A stretch of 64,000 nt of DNA, taken from positions 124,001 to 188,000 of the forward strand of contig JAGSHD010000007.1 in the NCBI GenBank assembly GCA_023954715.1. The letters run 5' to 3'. Within the stretch, counting starts at the first letter, position 1. Every line of letters starts with the position of its first letter. Shown one piece after another: positions 17,948 to 27,764 of the stretch. The notes beneath the pieces were generated by a model. The model ran no database searches. It was not told the DNA's origin and saw only the letters and a list, made by a program, of their open reading frames with translations. Both the position numbers and the translations under genes were made by a program. Source of the stretch: Candidatus Cloacimonadota bacterium (lineage in GTDB: Bacteria > Muiribacteriota > UBA6191).

Positions 17948-19153
17948 TTAGTTTTGTTTAATCCCTAAAAACATAGTTGCACGAGCACCATCTCCGCCCG
18001 TTGCATTGCTATCATTATCATAATCCAAACCAAGTAAAAACTCTTCGTCAGCTGACATAAAAAATCGCATTTTAAAATCGATATTATTACCCTCAAAACT
18101 AGAATCTAAACGAAACATATGTCCACTTGTGGTAGCAATGCCACCCTCTACACGAGCAAAAGAAGTACTTCTTGAGGCTAATCCCACAACATTATCTAAA
18201 AACACACTATTTCCATTAAAAACTAATTTCCCTAGTTGGATCACTTCTGATGTAGCAATACTCGTACGATAAACAGTTGAGTTTGCAGATGTGGGACTAA
18301 AAGTGGTCCATTGAAATAAATTGTATGTAGCGGTAAAAGTAGTGCTAGCACTGGTTTTCATCATAATAGATAATCTATCATTATTTACTGATGTACCACT
18401 AGGAGAGATAGCAACGCTCTCATTAATACCAACATGCCAATCTGACCCTAAAAACTGTAGACGATCTTTAGTAACATTTAATGACAAAAGTCCTGTTTGA
18501 ACTCTTACCGGTACGGTAGAAACTAAACCTGCAGTTGTTGTGGCAAACCCAAATCCATTAGATACCATCCCTACATCTTTGGTCGTATCATGATTTAGAT
18601 CCAATTGGGCTATTACACCATTACCCCTTGCAGTTAAAGTCGCAAATCCCCATCTACCTGTAAATAATGAAGTGGATAACTCTTGTCTTTCTGAAGATTT
18701 AACAAACATGCCTAATGATGGACTAGTATTTTGTGTACTATTTAATGAAAACAATCCTAGTGTCCCATCAGGGGTTACAGCTAATGGAACAGTACGCTTT
18801 ACAATTTGATTAGGAACAGCCACCTCGATTGTCCCCATTCCTTGAGATAAAGTATTTAAGTTATATCCACTTATTTTAATATCTTGGTCATGTTCAAATA
18901 TAGAGGGGTTATTACGAATTTCGCTGGCATTGAAATGGATTAAGTTATAATCAAACTGATCCCCAGCAGCACTACGAATAGGTGAGTATTGTACAGAAAC
19001 TAAGTTATAATCTTTTCCTTCTACAGAAGAATTACTCAAAACAGGAGTAGCAGTACCAGACGGTGCTGTAAAATCTCCACCTCCGCCTCCTCCACCACAT
19101 CCTGACAAAGACAGTATTAAACAGATGATAATTGAAAATCTTAAAAAAAGCAT
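17948..19153 (-). CDS. lipoprotein of unknown function, poly-Gly after the lipidated Cys
   Basis: A 401-aa protein with a lipoprotein signal peptide ending LSLSGC; the cysteine is followed directly by seven glycines. The mature part is Ser/Thr/Asn-rich and looks beta-stranded, with no catalytic motif that I recognise. The Gly run probably acts as a flexible tether from the membrane. The gene stands alone, between its own terminator and the divergent RNA methyltransferase gene. A surface or periplasmic beta-rich protein is the most that can be said. Confidence 0.7.
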   Translation of the reverse strand: MLFLRFSIIICLILSLSGCGGGGGGGDFTAPSGTATPVLSNSSVEGKDYNLVSVQYSPIRSAAGDQFDYNLIHFNASEIRNNPSIFEHDQDIKISGYNLNTLSQGMGTIEVAVPNQIVKRTVPLAVTPDGTLGLFSLNSTQNTSPSLGMFVKSSERQELSTSLFTGRWGFATLTARGNGVIAQLDLNHDTTKDVGMVSNGFGFATTTAGLVSTVPVRVQTGLLSLNVTKDRLQFLGSDWHVGINESVAISPSGTSVNNDRLSIMMKTSASTTFTATYNLFQWTTFSPTSANSTVYRTSIATSEVIQLGKLVFNGNSVFLDNVVGLASRSTSFARVEGGIATTSGHMFRLDSSFEGNNIDFKMRFFMSADEEFLLGLDYDNDSNATGGDGARATMFLGIKQN

Positions 19154-19360
19154 ATAAACCTCTACAGATGAGCATATTGATGAATTGTAGCTACTTTAAA
19201 AAGTAATCAAAGATGCGCAGACAGCTACAAAAAATTATCTAAATTTAAACAATTTGTCTGATTTTCCCACTGTTTATTGTATACTGCAAGATATTTTTGA
19301 ATCGAATCATTTTGACCAGCCCTATTGTGCAACATACAATTAGATTTCTATAGGTATCTT

Positions 19361-20650
19361 ATGAAAACATATACAATTACTGATATTAACGGCTTCGGGG
19401 ATGGAGTAACTCGACTCGATAATAAGGCCGTTTTTGTTCCAAAAACTCTTCCTCAAGACCAAGTATCATTAGACAATATTCAAGACTTCAAAAGATACTC
19501 TAAAGCTCTACACAGAGAAATTGTTACAAAAAGTCCACACCGTGAAGCCCCCCTATGTGAGCATTTTGATTTATGTGGCGGGTGTCAGATTCAAGGAGCC
19601 AATAAATCTAGCTATCCCCATATCAAACTCCAAATTTTCAAAAACCTATCTCGCCATACTCTAAAAGACTCGGTCCAAGAAATAGTATTAGGAGATAAAA
19701 CAACTAACTTTAGAAATAAAGCTGTTTTTAATTTCTCAAAGCAAAATTCACAATTATTTTATAATGATATTTTAGGTGAGCAACTCACCATTCAAAGTTG
19801 CCCTATTCTAGAAGACTCCCTACAAAAAATATTATCCACTCTTCAAGAAGTCCTACCAAACTACCCAAGATTTATAGAGCAAAACCTTAAAAAGGTATTA
19901 CTTAAATCTTTACCTAATCAAAAACCAATCCTAGGTTTTGACATTAAACAACATTCAGATAATCAAAGCCTACTCGAAGAGTTTTCGTTAGATTTACAAG
20001 AAGAAGTATCAGGGATTTTCTATTTTCATTCTCCATCGAGCCACTTTGCAGTAACAAAACCAAAATGGATTATAAATCCCAAAGACGCTTACGAAGAAAT
20101 CAATGATCTAAAAGTCCCTTACTCTCCAGAAATGTTCTTTCAAAGTAACCGAGAGATTATGTCCAAAATTTACTCTACAATTTCTCAATGGGTTAAAGCT
20201 GGTCAGTTCAAAAATGTATTAGACTTATATACTGGAGTGGGAGGAACCCTCTTTTCCATGAATCGAGACATAAACTTTGGCCTAGGTCTAGAAGTGAACC
20301 CACAATCCATCCAAGTTGCCAACTCACTTAAAAGTAAAGGCAAGTTTACAAAACTTAAGTTTCAAACAACAAATCTTCCTCGTGGATTAAAAAACGCTTT
20401 AAGAGATCAACCAAGTTTTGATCTTTGCATGGTGAACCCACCACGAAAAGGCTTAGGTCAAAAAATGATTCAAACTACTGCTTCACTATTACCCAATGAT
20501 CTTATTTACTTATCTTGTAATCCACAAACACTAGAAAGTGATCTAAAGCAGTTTTACAAAGAAGGCTATCAGCTAAAAAGCTGTAAAGTCTTTGATATGT
20601 TCCCTTGGACCAACCATTTCGAGACACTTGTACACATTTCTAAAGTATAG
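19361..20650 (+). CDS. RumA/TrmA-family RNA m5U methyltransferase
   Basis: SAM-dependent 5-methyluridine methyltransferase of rRNA or tRNA, 429 aa from the ATG at 19361 (an upstream 12-codon extension is unlikely). A short N-terminal TRAM-like region (DINGFGDGVTRLDNKAVFVP) precedes a 4Fe-4S motif, CEHFDLCGGC plus a later Cys in QSCPIL, as in RlmD-type enzymes. The SAM fold has VLDLYTGVGGTLFSM; VNPPRKGL and LSCNPQTLESDL supply the catalytic Asn-Pro-Pro region and the nucleophilic Cys. Iron-sulphur ligands favour an rRNA (RlmD/RlmC-like) over a TrmA role, but the exact target base is undetermined. Confidence 0.85.
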   Translation: MKTYTITDINGFGDGVTRLDNKAVFVPKTLPQDQVSLDNIQDFKRYSKALHREIVTKSPHREAPLCEHFDLCGGCQIQGANKSSYPHIKLQIFKNLSRHTLKDSVQEIVLGDKTTNFRNKAVFNFSKQNSQLFYNDILGEQLTIQSCPILEDSLQKILSTLQEVLPNYPRFIEQNLKKVLLKSLPNQKPILGFDIKQHSDNQSLLEEFSLDLQEEVSGIFYFHSPSSHFAVTKPKWIINPKDAYEEINDLKVPYSPEMFFQSNREIMSKIYSTISQWVKAGQFKNVLDLYTGVGGTLFSMNRDINFGLGLEVNPQSIQVANSLKSKGKFTKLKFQTTNLPRGLKNALRDQPSFDLCMVNPPRKGLGQKMIQTTASLLPNDLIYLSCNPQTLESDLKQFYKEGYQLKSCKVFDMFPWTNHFETLVHISKV

Positions 20651-20651
20651 C

Positions 20652-20679
20652 TTGACGGATCTCTAAAAACTCTTATACT
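20652..20679 (+). promoter_or_regulatory. possible promoter of cmk-rpsA
   Basis: TTGACG (20652-20657), 16-bp spacer, TATACT (20674-20679), about 87 bp before the cmk ATG. GGAGGA then lies close to the start codon. Confidence 0.5.
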
Positions 20680-20765
20680 CACCACACCTGTTTATTTATA
20701 CTGAATTTGGCTTTAATTTAAAAACCGGACTTAGTATAAAACTTCTGTTGGAGGAAGATTCGTAA

Positions 20766-21422
20766 ATGATTGTAGCAATCGATGGACCCGCAGGTGCTGG
20801 AAAAAGCACTATTGCAAATAAATTATCTCAGATGTTGAATATACATCATATGGATTCTGGTGCCATTTATCGTTGTTATGCTTTAGCTGCTGTTGAAGCA
20901 AATTTAGATACACAATCTCCATCAGATATGCAAAATATTGTGAAAAATTCGTCAGTACGAGCTGACTACTCTGTTACTCCTGCAAAATTCTTTTTAAATA
21001 ATAAAGAAGTAGGCGAAACAATCAGAGAAAACAGAATTTCTTCACAAGTATCCTTTGTGGCTATTCATAAATGTGTTCGCGATGCTGTCGTTGAAAATTT
21101 ACGAGAAACTTCCAAAGAGCATAATTTTGTAGTTGAAGGTCGTGATATCGGTTCAGTTGTTTTTCCAAATGCTGAACATAAGTTTTTTTTAACAGCCTCT
21201 ATAGAAGTTAGAGCAAAAAGAAGATTTAGAGATTTACAATCTGCAGGTGAAGATATAAGTTTTGAACAACTGTGTGAAGACATTGAGAGAAGAGACCACA
21301 TTGACTCAACAAGAGACATTGCCCCCTTAACTCAAGCATCAGATGCTCAACTTGTTGATAGTAGTAACATGAATATAGACGAGGTAGTTAAACATTTAAA
21401 TCAAATGATTAGCCCTCTTTAA
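20766..21422 (+). CDS. cmk: cytidylate kinase
   Basis: Phosphorylates CMP/dCMP to the diphosphates using ATP. The 218-aa protein has the P-loop GPAGAGKST (residues 7-15), the substrate motif HMDSGAIYRCYA, the VEGRDIGSVVFP signature and a lid Arg-rich region (RAKRRFRDLQ, ERRDHIDSTRD). A GGAGGA site lies before the ATG. It is 55 bp ahead of rpsA; cmk-rpsA is a conserved gene pair. Confidence 0.96.
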   Translation: MIVAIDGPAGAGKSTIANKLSQMLNIHHMDSGAIYRCYALAAVEANLDTQSPSDMQNIVKNSSVRADYSVTPAKFFLNNKEVGETIRENRISSQVSFVAIHKCVRDAVVENLRETSKEHNFVVEGRDIGSVVFPNAEHKFFLTASIEVRAKRRFRDLQSAGEDISFEQLCEDIERRDHIDSTRDIAPLTQASDAQLVDSSNMNIDEVVKHLNQMISPL

Positions 21423-21477
21423 TATGCCCATTCATGGGGGTTAATCCATGAATATTTTAATTTTGAGGTGATTCAAC

Positions 21478-23718
21478 ATGACAGATGAAAATCTAAATGA
21501 AGAAGAAATTATCGTCGAAGAGTCTATGGACGACTTCGAAGAGCTCTGGTCAGAGAGCTTTGTACCTGCAAAAGTCGGTAGAACTTATGTAGGAAAAATT
21601 GTAAGAATTGATGCTAAGGATGTTTACTTAGACATTAGTTTTAAAAACGAGGGAATTGCTCCCTTAGTCGAGTTTTCAAGAGATACTTTACCTCCTGCCT
21701 TAGGCCAGGAAGTTGAAGTTATGGTTATGAAGAATGATGAGGATTCTCTTATTCTTTCTAAATCAAAAGCAGAAGCTGCTAGAGCTTGGAAAATCGCTGC
21801 TGAAGCATACGAAACTAAAAAAGTTGTTCGTGCTAAAGTACATAACAAGGTTAAGGGTGGATTAAACGCTGACTGTAACGGTCTAAAAGCATTTATTCCT
21901 GGTTCATTAATGAGCCTACATCCTGAGTATGATCTTGAAAAATACGTTGGTAAAGAATTTGATTTCCAAATCATCGAATTCAACAAGCGTAGAAGAAACA
22001 TGGTTTTATCTAGAAAAATGCTTCTTCAAGAAGAGAGAAGAAAAAATATCGAGCATATTTTTGAAACTCTTAAAGAAGGAGATATCTGTGAAGGTATCGT
22101 TAAGAACATCACAGATTACGGTGCCTTTGTTTCCATCGTTGATGGACAAATTGACGGATTGCTACATAAAGCAGACATGTCATGGGCTCACGTAAGATCA
22201 GTAAGCTCTGTTCTTAATCTTGGAGACAAAATCCAGGTTAAGATCTTAAGCATTGATCGAGACAAAGAGAAAATCTCTCTTGGTGTTAAGCAGCTTAGTG
22301 ATGATCCATGGAACAACATCGAGAAAAACTTCGAAGTTGATTCAAGACATCAAGGAAAAGTTAAGAACATCACACACTTTGGTGTATTTGTTGAATTAAC
22401 TGAAGGTGTTGAAGGTTTAGTACATGTTAGTGATATTTCATGGACTCAAAGAATCAAGCACCCTGAAGAACTCTTAAAAATCGGCGATGAAGTTGATGTT
22501 AAGATTCTAAGCTATGAAAAAGAAACAAGAAAAATCGCTCTAGGAATCAAGCAATGTGGTGAAGATCCATGGGAAGCTGTATTCGATAAGCACGAAGAAG
22601 GTCAAGTAATCTCTGGATGTGTTAAAAACATCACTGATTTTGGTGTATTCGTAGAAATCGAAAACGGAATTCAAGGTTTAGTTCATATTTCTGATTTAAG
22701 CTGGTCTAACAAGATCAGTCACCCTAAGCAAGTTGTTGATTTAAATCAAACAGTTACTTGTAAAATCATCTCTATGAACAAAGAATCTCGAAAAATTTCT
22801 TTAAGCATTAAAGAAGTTTCTGAAGATCCATGGAATGATGTAGTAGCAGCTTTCCCAATCGGTACTTCTGTAAAAGGAAAAGTAACAGGGTTAACTAACT
22901 TTGGAGCTTTTGTTGAAATCGCAGAAAACGTAGAAGGAATGATTCACATCTCTGACTTTGCATGGAACAAGCATTATGATAACGCTAGTGACTTCTTAAC
23001 TGTAGACACTGAAGTTGAATGTAAAATTCTAGAAATCGATCCTTCTTTAAGAAAGATCTCTCTTGGAATCAAGCAGTTAACTGAAGAGCCATGGGTAAGA
23101 GCAACTAAGAACTTTGCTGTTGGAACTGTATTCTCTGGTAAGATCAACAACATTACTAACTTTGGCGCTTTCATAAGCCTTGAAGACGGTATTGATGGTC
23201 TTTTACATGTAAGTGATATTTCATGGACTGAGAAAATCGACCACCCATCAGACAAATTTAAAGTTGAAGACGAACTAAAAGTAATTGTTCTTGCTATCGA
23301 TAGCACTCAAAGAAAAATTTCTTTAGGTCTTAAGCAATTATCTGATGATCCTGTAGAAAAGTATTTTTCAACTAATCCTTTAAAATCAATTGTTGAAGTT
23401 GAAGTTAAAGAAGTATTAGCTGATGGTTCTGCTGTATTAAAGCTTAATGATGAAGTTGACGGAATCGTTACAGCTAAGCAAATGAACAAAGATCTTTCTG
23501 CTGGAGACACTACTCCTGCTAAATTAGTAGAATTCAATACAAGAGAAATGAAAATTCACTTATCTGTTAAACAAGCAGAAAGAGACTTAGAAAAATCTAC
23601 TGTAGCTGAATACAACAAAGCTAATGATCAAAAAGTAGAAAGCGCAAGTCCTGACGTTAATGATGCATTAGCAGCATTAAAAGCAGAGCTTGAAACTGAA
23701 GAGAGAGAAAACGTATAG
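21478..23718 (+). CDS. rpsA: 30S ribosomal protein S1, eight S1 repeats
   Basis: S1 recruits mRNA to the 30S subunit. This protein is 746 aa against about 560 in E. coli. I count S1 domains starting near residues 29, 115, 200, 287, 373, 459 and 545, each with the ITxFGxFV-type core where canonical. An eighth, divergent repeat starts near residue 630 (VEVEVKEVLADGSAVLKL). Repeats one and two are also divergent, as in other S1 proteins, where they bind the ribosome. A Glu-rich tail ends the protein. The promoter is probably shared with cmk; three hairpins follow the stop. Confidence 0.95.
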   Translation: MTDENLNEEEIIVEESMDDFEELWSESFVPAKVGRTYVGKIVRIDAKDVYLDISFKNEGIAPLVEFSRDTLPPALGQEVEVMVMKNDEDSLILSKSKAEAARAWKIAAEAYETKKVVRAKVHNKVKGGLNADCNGLKAFIPGSLMSLHPEYDLEKYVGKEFDFQIIEFNKRRRNMVLSRKMLLQEERRKNIEHIFETLKEGDICEGIVKNITDYGAFVSIVDGQIDGLLHKADMSWAHVRSVSSVLNLGDKIQVKILSIDRDKEKISLGVKQLSDDPWNNIEKNFEVDSRHQGKVKNITHFGVFVELTEGVEGLVHVSDISWTQRIKHPEELLKIGDEVDVKILSYEKETRKIALGIKQCGEDPWEAVFDKHEEGQVISGCVKNITDFGVFVEIENGIQGLVHISDLSWSNKISHPKQVVDLNQTVTCKIISMNKESRKISLSIKEVSEDPWNDVVAAFPIGTSVKGKVTGLTNFGAFVEIAENVEGMIHISDFAWNKHYDNASDFLTVDTEVECKILEIDPSLRKISLGIKQLTEEPWVRATKNFAVGTVFSGKINNITNFGAFISLEDGIDGLLHVSDISWTEKIDHPSDKFKVEDELKVIVLAIDSTQRKISLGLKQLSDDPVEKYFSTNPLKSIVEVEVKEVLADGSAVLKLNDEVDGIVTAKQMNKDLSAGDTTPAKLVEFNTREMKIHLSVKQAERDLEKSTVAEYNKANDQKVESASPDVNDALAALKAELETEERENV

Positions 23719-23725
23719 TTTTCTA

Positions 23726-23788
23726 AGCTAAAGTCTCTACTTTAGCTCTTTTCAATGCTTTATCAATTTTAGTCTTCTAAAATTGATA
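23726..23788 (+). other. two hairpins in the rpsA 3' region
   Basis: AGCTAAAGT / ACTTTAGCT (23726-23747) and a 12-bp stem TATCAATTTTAG / CTAAAATTGATA (23761-23788) follow the rpsA stop. Neither has a long T-run; they precede the clear terminator and may stabilise the transcript end. Confidence 0.6.
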
Positions 23789-23796
23789 CATATATT

Positions 23797-23834
23797 AAAA
23801 CCCATCTCACCATTTGGAGAGATGGGTTTTTTAT
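23797..23834 (+). terminator. intrinsic terminator after cmk-rpsA
   Basis: Twelve-bp perfect stem AAAACCCATCTC / GAGATGGGTTTT with a 10-nt loop and a T-run. Confidence 0.88.
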
Positions 23835-23875
23835 TGTCCCACACATAAAGGGTCGCTGAAATTTTCGCAAACCCT

Positions 23876-23904
23876 TTTACATCTTTGTTCAAATCAAGTA
23901 GATT
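23876..23904 (+). promoter_or_regulatory. possible promoter of the esterase-ABC operon
   Basis: TTTACA (23876-23881), 17-bp spacer, TAGATT (23899-23904), 20 bp before the ATG region; TGGAG follows as ribosome-binding site. Confidence 0.5.
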
Positions 23905-23924
23905 AAATTTTACTGGAGATCTTT

Positions 23925-24524
23925 ATGAGAAATATCTTGTTAAATACATTTTTAATTTTAACTTTATCCATATCCCAACCTTGCTTTGGAATGACCAAAA
24001 TTTTAATTTTAGGTGATAGTTTATGTGAAGGAATGGGAGTTTCAAGTGAAGAAGCTTGGCCATCTCTATATCAAGAGCAAAACCCAAACTTCAAGATAAT
24101 CAATTCATCCATTTCAGGATCTACCTCAGCAGGTGCATTAGCTCGATTAAAATGGACAATCAAACAAAAGCCTCAAATCTTATTTTTAGCCCTTGGAGCT
24201 AACGATGGATTACGAGCTCATTCAACCCAATCCATTTACACCAATCTCAAAAAAACAATTCAATACGCCCAAGATAAAAAAGTCAGAGTTGTTTTGTTTG
24301 GTATGATGATGCCTCCAAACTACGGAGAGCCATATCTTAGTGATTTTAAAAATATTTTTAGCCAGTTAAACAAAGATTTTACCTTAGATTTTTATCCATT
24401 TTTGCTGAAAGATGTGGGTGGGGTTAAAAAGTATACTCAATCTGATGGTATGCACCCAAACAAACTTGGCCACCAAATCATAGCCAAAAACATAAGTCTT
24501 TTTACTAAAAACCTATCTCTATAA
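23925..24524 (+). CDS. periplasmic SGNH/GDSL esterase, TesA-like
   Basis: A 199-aa exported esterase or lysophospholipase of the TesA type. Signal peptide residues 1-22. The SGNH blocks are GDSL with nucleophile S32, the oxyanion Gly in ISGSTSAG, GAND near residue 94, and DGMHPN near residue 175 with the catalytic Asp and His. In E. coli tesA lies next to the ybbA/ybbP ABC genes, and the same order is seen here, 23 bp before the ATPase gene. The natural substrate is unknown; acyl-ester hydrolysis in the periplasm is likely. Confidence 0.88.
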   Translation: MRNILLNTFLILTLSISQPCFGMTKILILGDSLCEGMGVSSEEAWPSLYQEQNPNFKIINSSISGSTSAGALARLKWTIKQKPQILFLALGANDGLRAHSTQSIYTNLKKTIQYAQDKKVRVVLFGMMMPPNYGEPYLSDFKNIFSQLNKDFTLDFYPFLLKDVGGVKKYTQSDGMHPNKLGHQIIAKNISLFTKNLSL

Positions 24525-24547
24525 TCCACTTATAAACCCCCTCAATT

Positions 24548-25222
24548 ATGTACGCAATACAACTAAACAGCATCTCTAAAGACTATTTTACACACAATAA
24601 AAGTATCTCCGTCCTTAAACAAATTGATCTCCAAGTAAACCCCGGGGAAACCGTAGCATTATTAGGTCACTCCGGCTCTGGTAAATCCACAATACTTACT
24701 CTTTGTGCTGGCTTAGATACTCCAACTTCTGGCACTATTCATGTAGGCGACTTAAACTACTCTAACTTAAATCAACAAAAACGTAGAGAAGAAGTTCCTA
24801 AAGAAGTATCCATCATATTTCAAAAATTTCATTTAATGCCACATTTAAACGCCATTGAAAATGTCTTGTTACCTCTCGAAATACAAAGCGGAAAATCAGA
24901 TAAAGACTTCGCTCTGAGTCTATTACAAGAAGTTGGTCTACAAGATCGTTTGGACCACTACCCCTCTCAAATGTCTGGCGGAGAGCAACAAAGAGTTGCC
25001 ATCGCAAGAGCACTTATCAATAAGCCGACCATCCTTTTAGCTGATGAACCAACAGGTAATTTAGACGACACTACTGCCCAAGAAATCAGCAGCCTACTCT
25101 TCAAAATAGTAAAGTCCCAAAATATGTCTATGTTGTTAGTTACCCATGATAAAGATTTAGCAAAGCTTTGTGACAAGAGATTTGAGCTAAAAGATGGCCA
25201 TTTAAATGAAATTTATTCTTAA
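24548..25222 (+). CDS. ABC transporter ATPase, YbbA/LolD type
   Basis: A 224-aa MacB/LolD-group ATPase powering the FtsX-like permease encoded next. Walker A is GHSGSGKST, the Q-loop is IIFQKFHLMP, the signature is MSGGEQQRVAIARAL, Walker B is ILLADEPTG and the switch His lies in LLVTHD. It overlaps the permease gene by 17 bp. By position after a TesA-like gene it corresponds to YbbA. No strong ribosome-binding site precedes the ATG, so coupling to the esterase gene is probable. Confidence 0.9.
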   Translation: MYAIQLNSISKDYFTHNKSISVLKQIDLQVNPGETVALLGHSGSGKSTILTLCAGLDTPTSGTIHVGDLNYSNLNQQKRREEVPKEVSIIFQKFHLMPHLNAIENVLLPLEIQSGKSDKDFALSLLQEVGLQDRLDHYPSQMSGGEQQRVAIARALINKPTILLADEPTGNLDDTTAQEISSLLFKIVKSQNMSMLLVTHDKDLAKLCDKRFELKDGHLNEIYS

Positions 25223-27764
25223 AAAAACACTACAAGAAATTAAATACTTTTGGAGGTTTTCTAGCCTTTTCATGTTTATTCTATCTCTTGGAATCACCAG
25301 CCTACTTGTTTTTGATTCTATTCATGAATCTTTTTTAAAACACTTTGAAAATAATAGTAAAAATATTTTAAGAGCCGACATAAAAGTATCTAGTTTCGAA
25401 CCCATATCATCAAAAGTGAAAGATATGGTTTTTTCAAGACTAAAAGTTGACTACGAAAGCTCCTATACTAGCTCATTTCTATCCAATCTTGTTTTAAAAA
25501 AAGAAAACAAATTATCTCAAATTAATGCTATAGACTCTTTGTTTCCACTCTATGGTGATATCAAACTTTCTACAAAACTTGGTGTGAAGTACCTCAAAGA
25601 AGACAAGTTTAGATTAAATGAAAACGAAATCATTTTAGATGACTCCCTAGCTAAATATCTTAACATCAAACTAGGAGACCAAGTAAAACTTGGTAAAATC
25701 AGTTTAGCTGTCACAGCTATCATCCTTGAAGATAGTGGTAGGGCATTTGAATTTAGCTCTTTTTTACCCAAAGCTTTTATTACACATAAAAGCGCAAGCA
25801 ACACTGGGTTATTACAATTCGGTGCACGAATCCAATATAATCTAATGCTAAAAAGCCAACAACAGCTTAATGTAATAAAACTATCTCAGTCAATCCAACA
25901 GCAATTTGACCAAAAGCTCAAAGAGGATCATAGCTACACCATAAAAAACTTTAACGAAGCCAGTGGCCGAATCAATCGCAATTTGTCCTTTTTTAAAAGC
26001 TACCTATCATTTGTTTCGATCATAGCTCTTATACTTTGCTTGTCTGGTATCACATATCTATACAGAAGCTACCTCTACGAAAAGGTAATACAAATTGCTG
26101 TGATGATGAGTTTAGGATCTACACAAAATAAAATTTTAGCCTTTGGCACAAGTCATATTTTTGTCTTAAGCACTTTATCTATGCTTATTGCCACCTTTTT
26201 CTCTACTTCAATATTAAAAGCCCTTCCATACTTAATACCAAACTTAGTTCCTAAAAACCTCAATATAATCATATCTACACAATTAATACTTTTCACCTTT
26301 GCTACTATTTTCATACTTTGCTTAGCATCCTGCTATCCACTGCTCAAGAGACTCAGTCAACTAGAACCCGCCCTTTTGTTTCAAAATAGAGATTTTCAAT
26401 TCTATAGCCCTACAGAGTCTCGTCTTAAAAAGTATTTAGACTATCTTCCTTTGGCATTTAGCCTATGTTTTTTATGCTTCTATAGGTCCCACGACCCTAG
26501 CATTGCCTTTGGTTTCCTATTTGGACTGATAACCATCTTTTTCATTATATATTTCAGTGCACTGCTATTTTTAAAAGGAATCGCTAAACTGAAATTTAGC
26601 AATGTTTATACTCGTTTATCCATACTTAATCTAACTAGAAACAAACAAGCATTTTTACTTAGCAGCGTCAGTTTTGGTATTGGATGCCTTTTGATCGGAG
26701 TACTTCCGCAACTCCAAGTAAATATAGAAAAAGAAATGCTTAGCTCTCAAAACTTTATTATCCCTGAGTATTTTCTCTTTGATGTACAAGACGATCAAGT
26801 CGATGAACTATCAAACTATATAACAATAAACAATGCTAGAATTTCGCACCTCACCCCTATGATTCGAGGGCGAGTAAAGTCTGTTAATAACACCCCCTTC
26901 AAGGACTGGGTTCTGTCCAATCAAGATTTATCTAAAAACAGACGGTATGGCTCACTTTTACTGCGTAGAGGAGTCAACATCAGCTATCGCGAAGCTCTAG
27001 CCAATAGTGAACAAATACTGCAAGGAAATCCTTTACCCAATACTTACAATGAAAGCCAAGCTGCCTTAGTCTCATTAGAGCAAGGTTTTGCTGAAAACTT
27101 AAATTTAACTATCGGAGATCAACTCTTATTTAATATCCAAGGAATGGAGTTTGAAGCCAAAGTTCATAATATTAGAAAAGTACAATGGAATAGCTTTCAG
27201 CCAAACTTTTTTGTTTTGTTTCAAAACGGAGTCTTAAACGATGCCCCCAAAACGTGGTTGGCCAATTTGCACTTAAAAACATCGGATCACGAAACTTTTC
27301 AAAAAAACTTTTATAAATCATTTCAAAACATTTCAATGGTGAACTTAAAAGAGGTAATCATCAAACTTATGGACATGGTCCAACAGATTACTCTTTGTGT
27401 ACAATTTTTAGCATGGCTCTGTATCTTAGTTGGCTTTAGTGTTTTATATTCAATTATCAGATTTGATTTAGAGAAACAAAAAAAAGAGGTAGATTTATTT
27501 TCTATTTTAGGAGCAAATATCAACAAGATCCGGCGTATCTATCTTGTCCAACAAATTGTCATATCAACTTTTTCAATTGTGGGCGCAATTCTTTCTAGTT
27601 ATATGATTTCATACGCTATTTGGAATATTTGGTTTAGTTCTGACTTTGTTATCAATTGGCAGCCACTAGTACTAGCACCTATCTTGTTTTGTCTTACTCT
27701 TGTCATCAATCAGTTTGCCCTTAAAAAGGTTTTAAATAACTCGTTTGAGCTATTTCAAGAGTAA
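25206..27764 (+). CDS. FtsX-like ABC permease, YbbP type
   Basis: An 852-aa inner-membrane permease of the MacB/FtsX superfamily with the double arrangement of YbbP. It has an N-terminal helix (about residues 16-36) and a large periplasmic domain, then three helices (about 265-375). A second helix pair near 410-460 leads to another helix near residue 490, a second periplasmic domain, and three C-terminal helices (about 730-840). YbbP proteins may act as mechanotransmitters or lipid extractors and not as conventional importers. Coupled to the upstream ATPase by overlap. Substrate not determined. Confidence 0.85.
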   Translation: MKFILKKTLQEIKYFWRFSSLFMFILSLGITSLLVFDSIHESFLKHFENNSKNILRADIKVSSFEPISSKVKDMVFSRLKVDYESSYTSSFLSNLVLKKENKLSQINAIDSLFPLYGDIKLSTKLGVKYLKEDKFRLNENEIILDDSLAKYLNIKLGDQVKLGKISLAVTAIILEDSGRAFEFSSFLPKAFITHKSASNTGLLQFGARIQYNLMLKSQQQLNVIKLSQSIQQQFDQKLKEDHSYTIKNFNEASGRINRNLSFFKSYLSFVSIIALILCLSGITYLYRSYLYEKVIQIAVMMSLGSTQNKILAFGTSHIFVLSTLSMLIATFFSTSILKALPYLIPNLVPKNLNIIISTQLILFTFATIFILCLASCYPLLKRLSQLEPALLFQNRDFQFYSPTESRLKKYLDYLPLAFSLCFLCFYRSHDPSIAFGFLFGLITIFFIIYFSALLFLKGIAKLKFSNVYTRLSILNLTRNKQAFLLSSVSFGIGCLLIGVLPQLQVNIEKEMLSSQNFIIPEYFLFDVQDDQVDELSNYITINNARISHLTPMIRGRVKSVNNTPFKDWVLSNQDLSKNRRYGSLLLRRGVNISYREALANSEQILQGNPLPNTYNESQAALVSLEQGFAENLNLTIGDQLLFNIQGMEFEAKVHNIRKVQWNSFQPNFFVLFQNGVLNDAPKTWLANLHLKTSDHETFQKNFYKSFQNISMVNLKEVIIKLMDMVQQITLCVQFLAWLCILVGFSVLYSIIRFDLEKQKKEVDLFSILGANINKIRRIYLVQQIVISTFSIVGAILSSYMISYAIWNIWFSSDFVINWQPLVLAPILFCLTLVINQFALKKVLNNSFELFQE

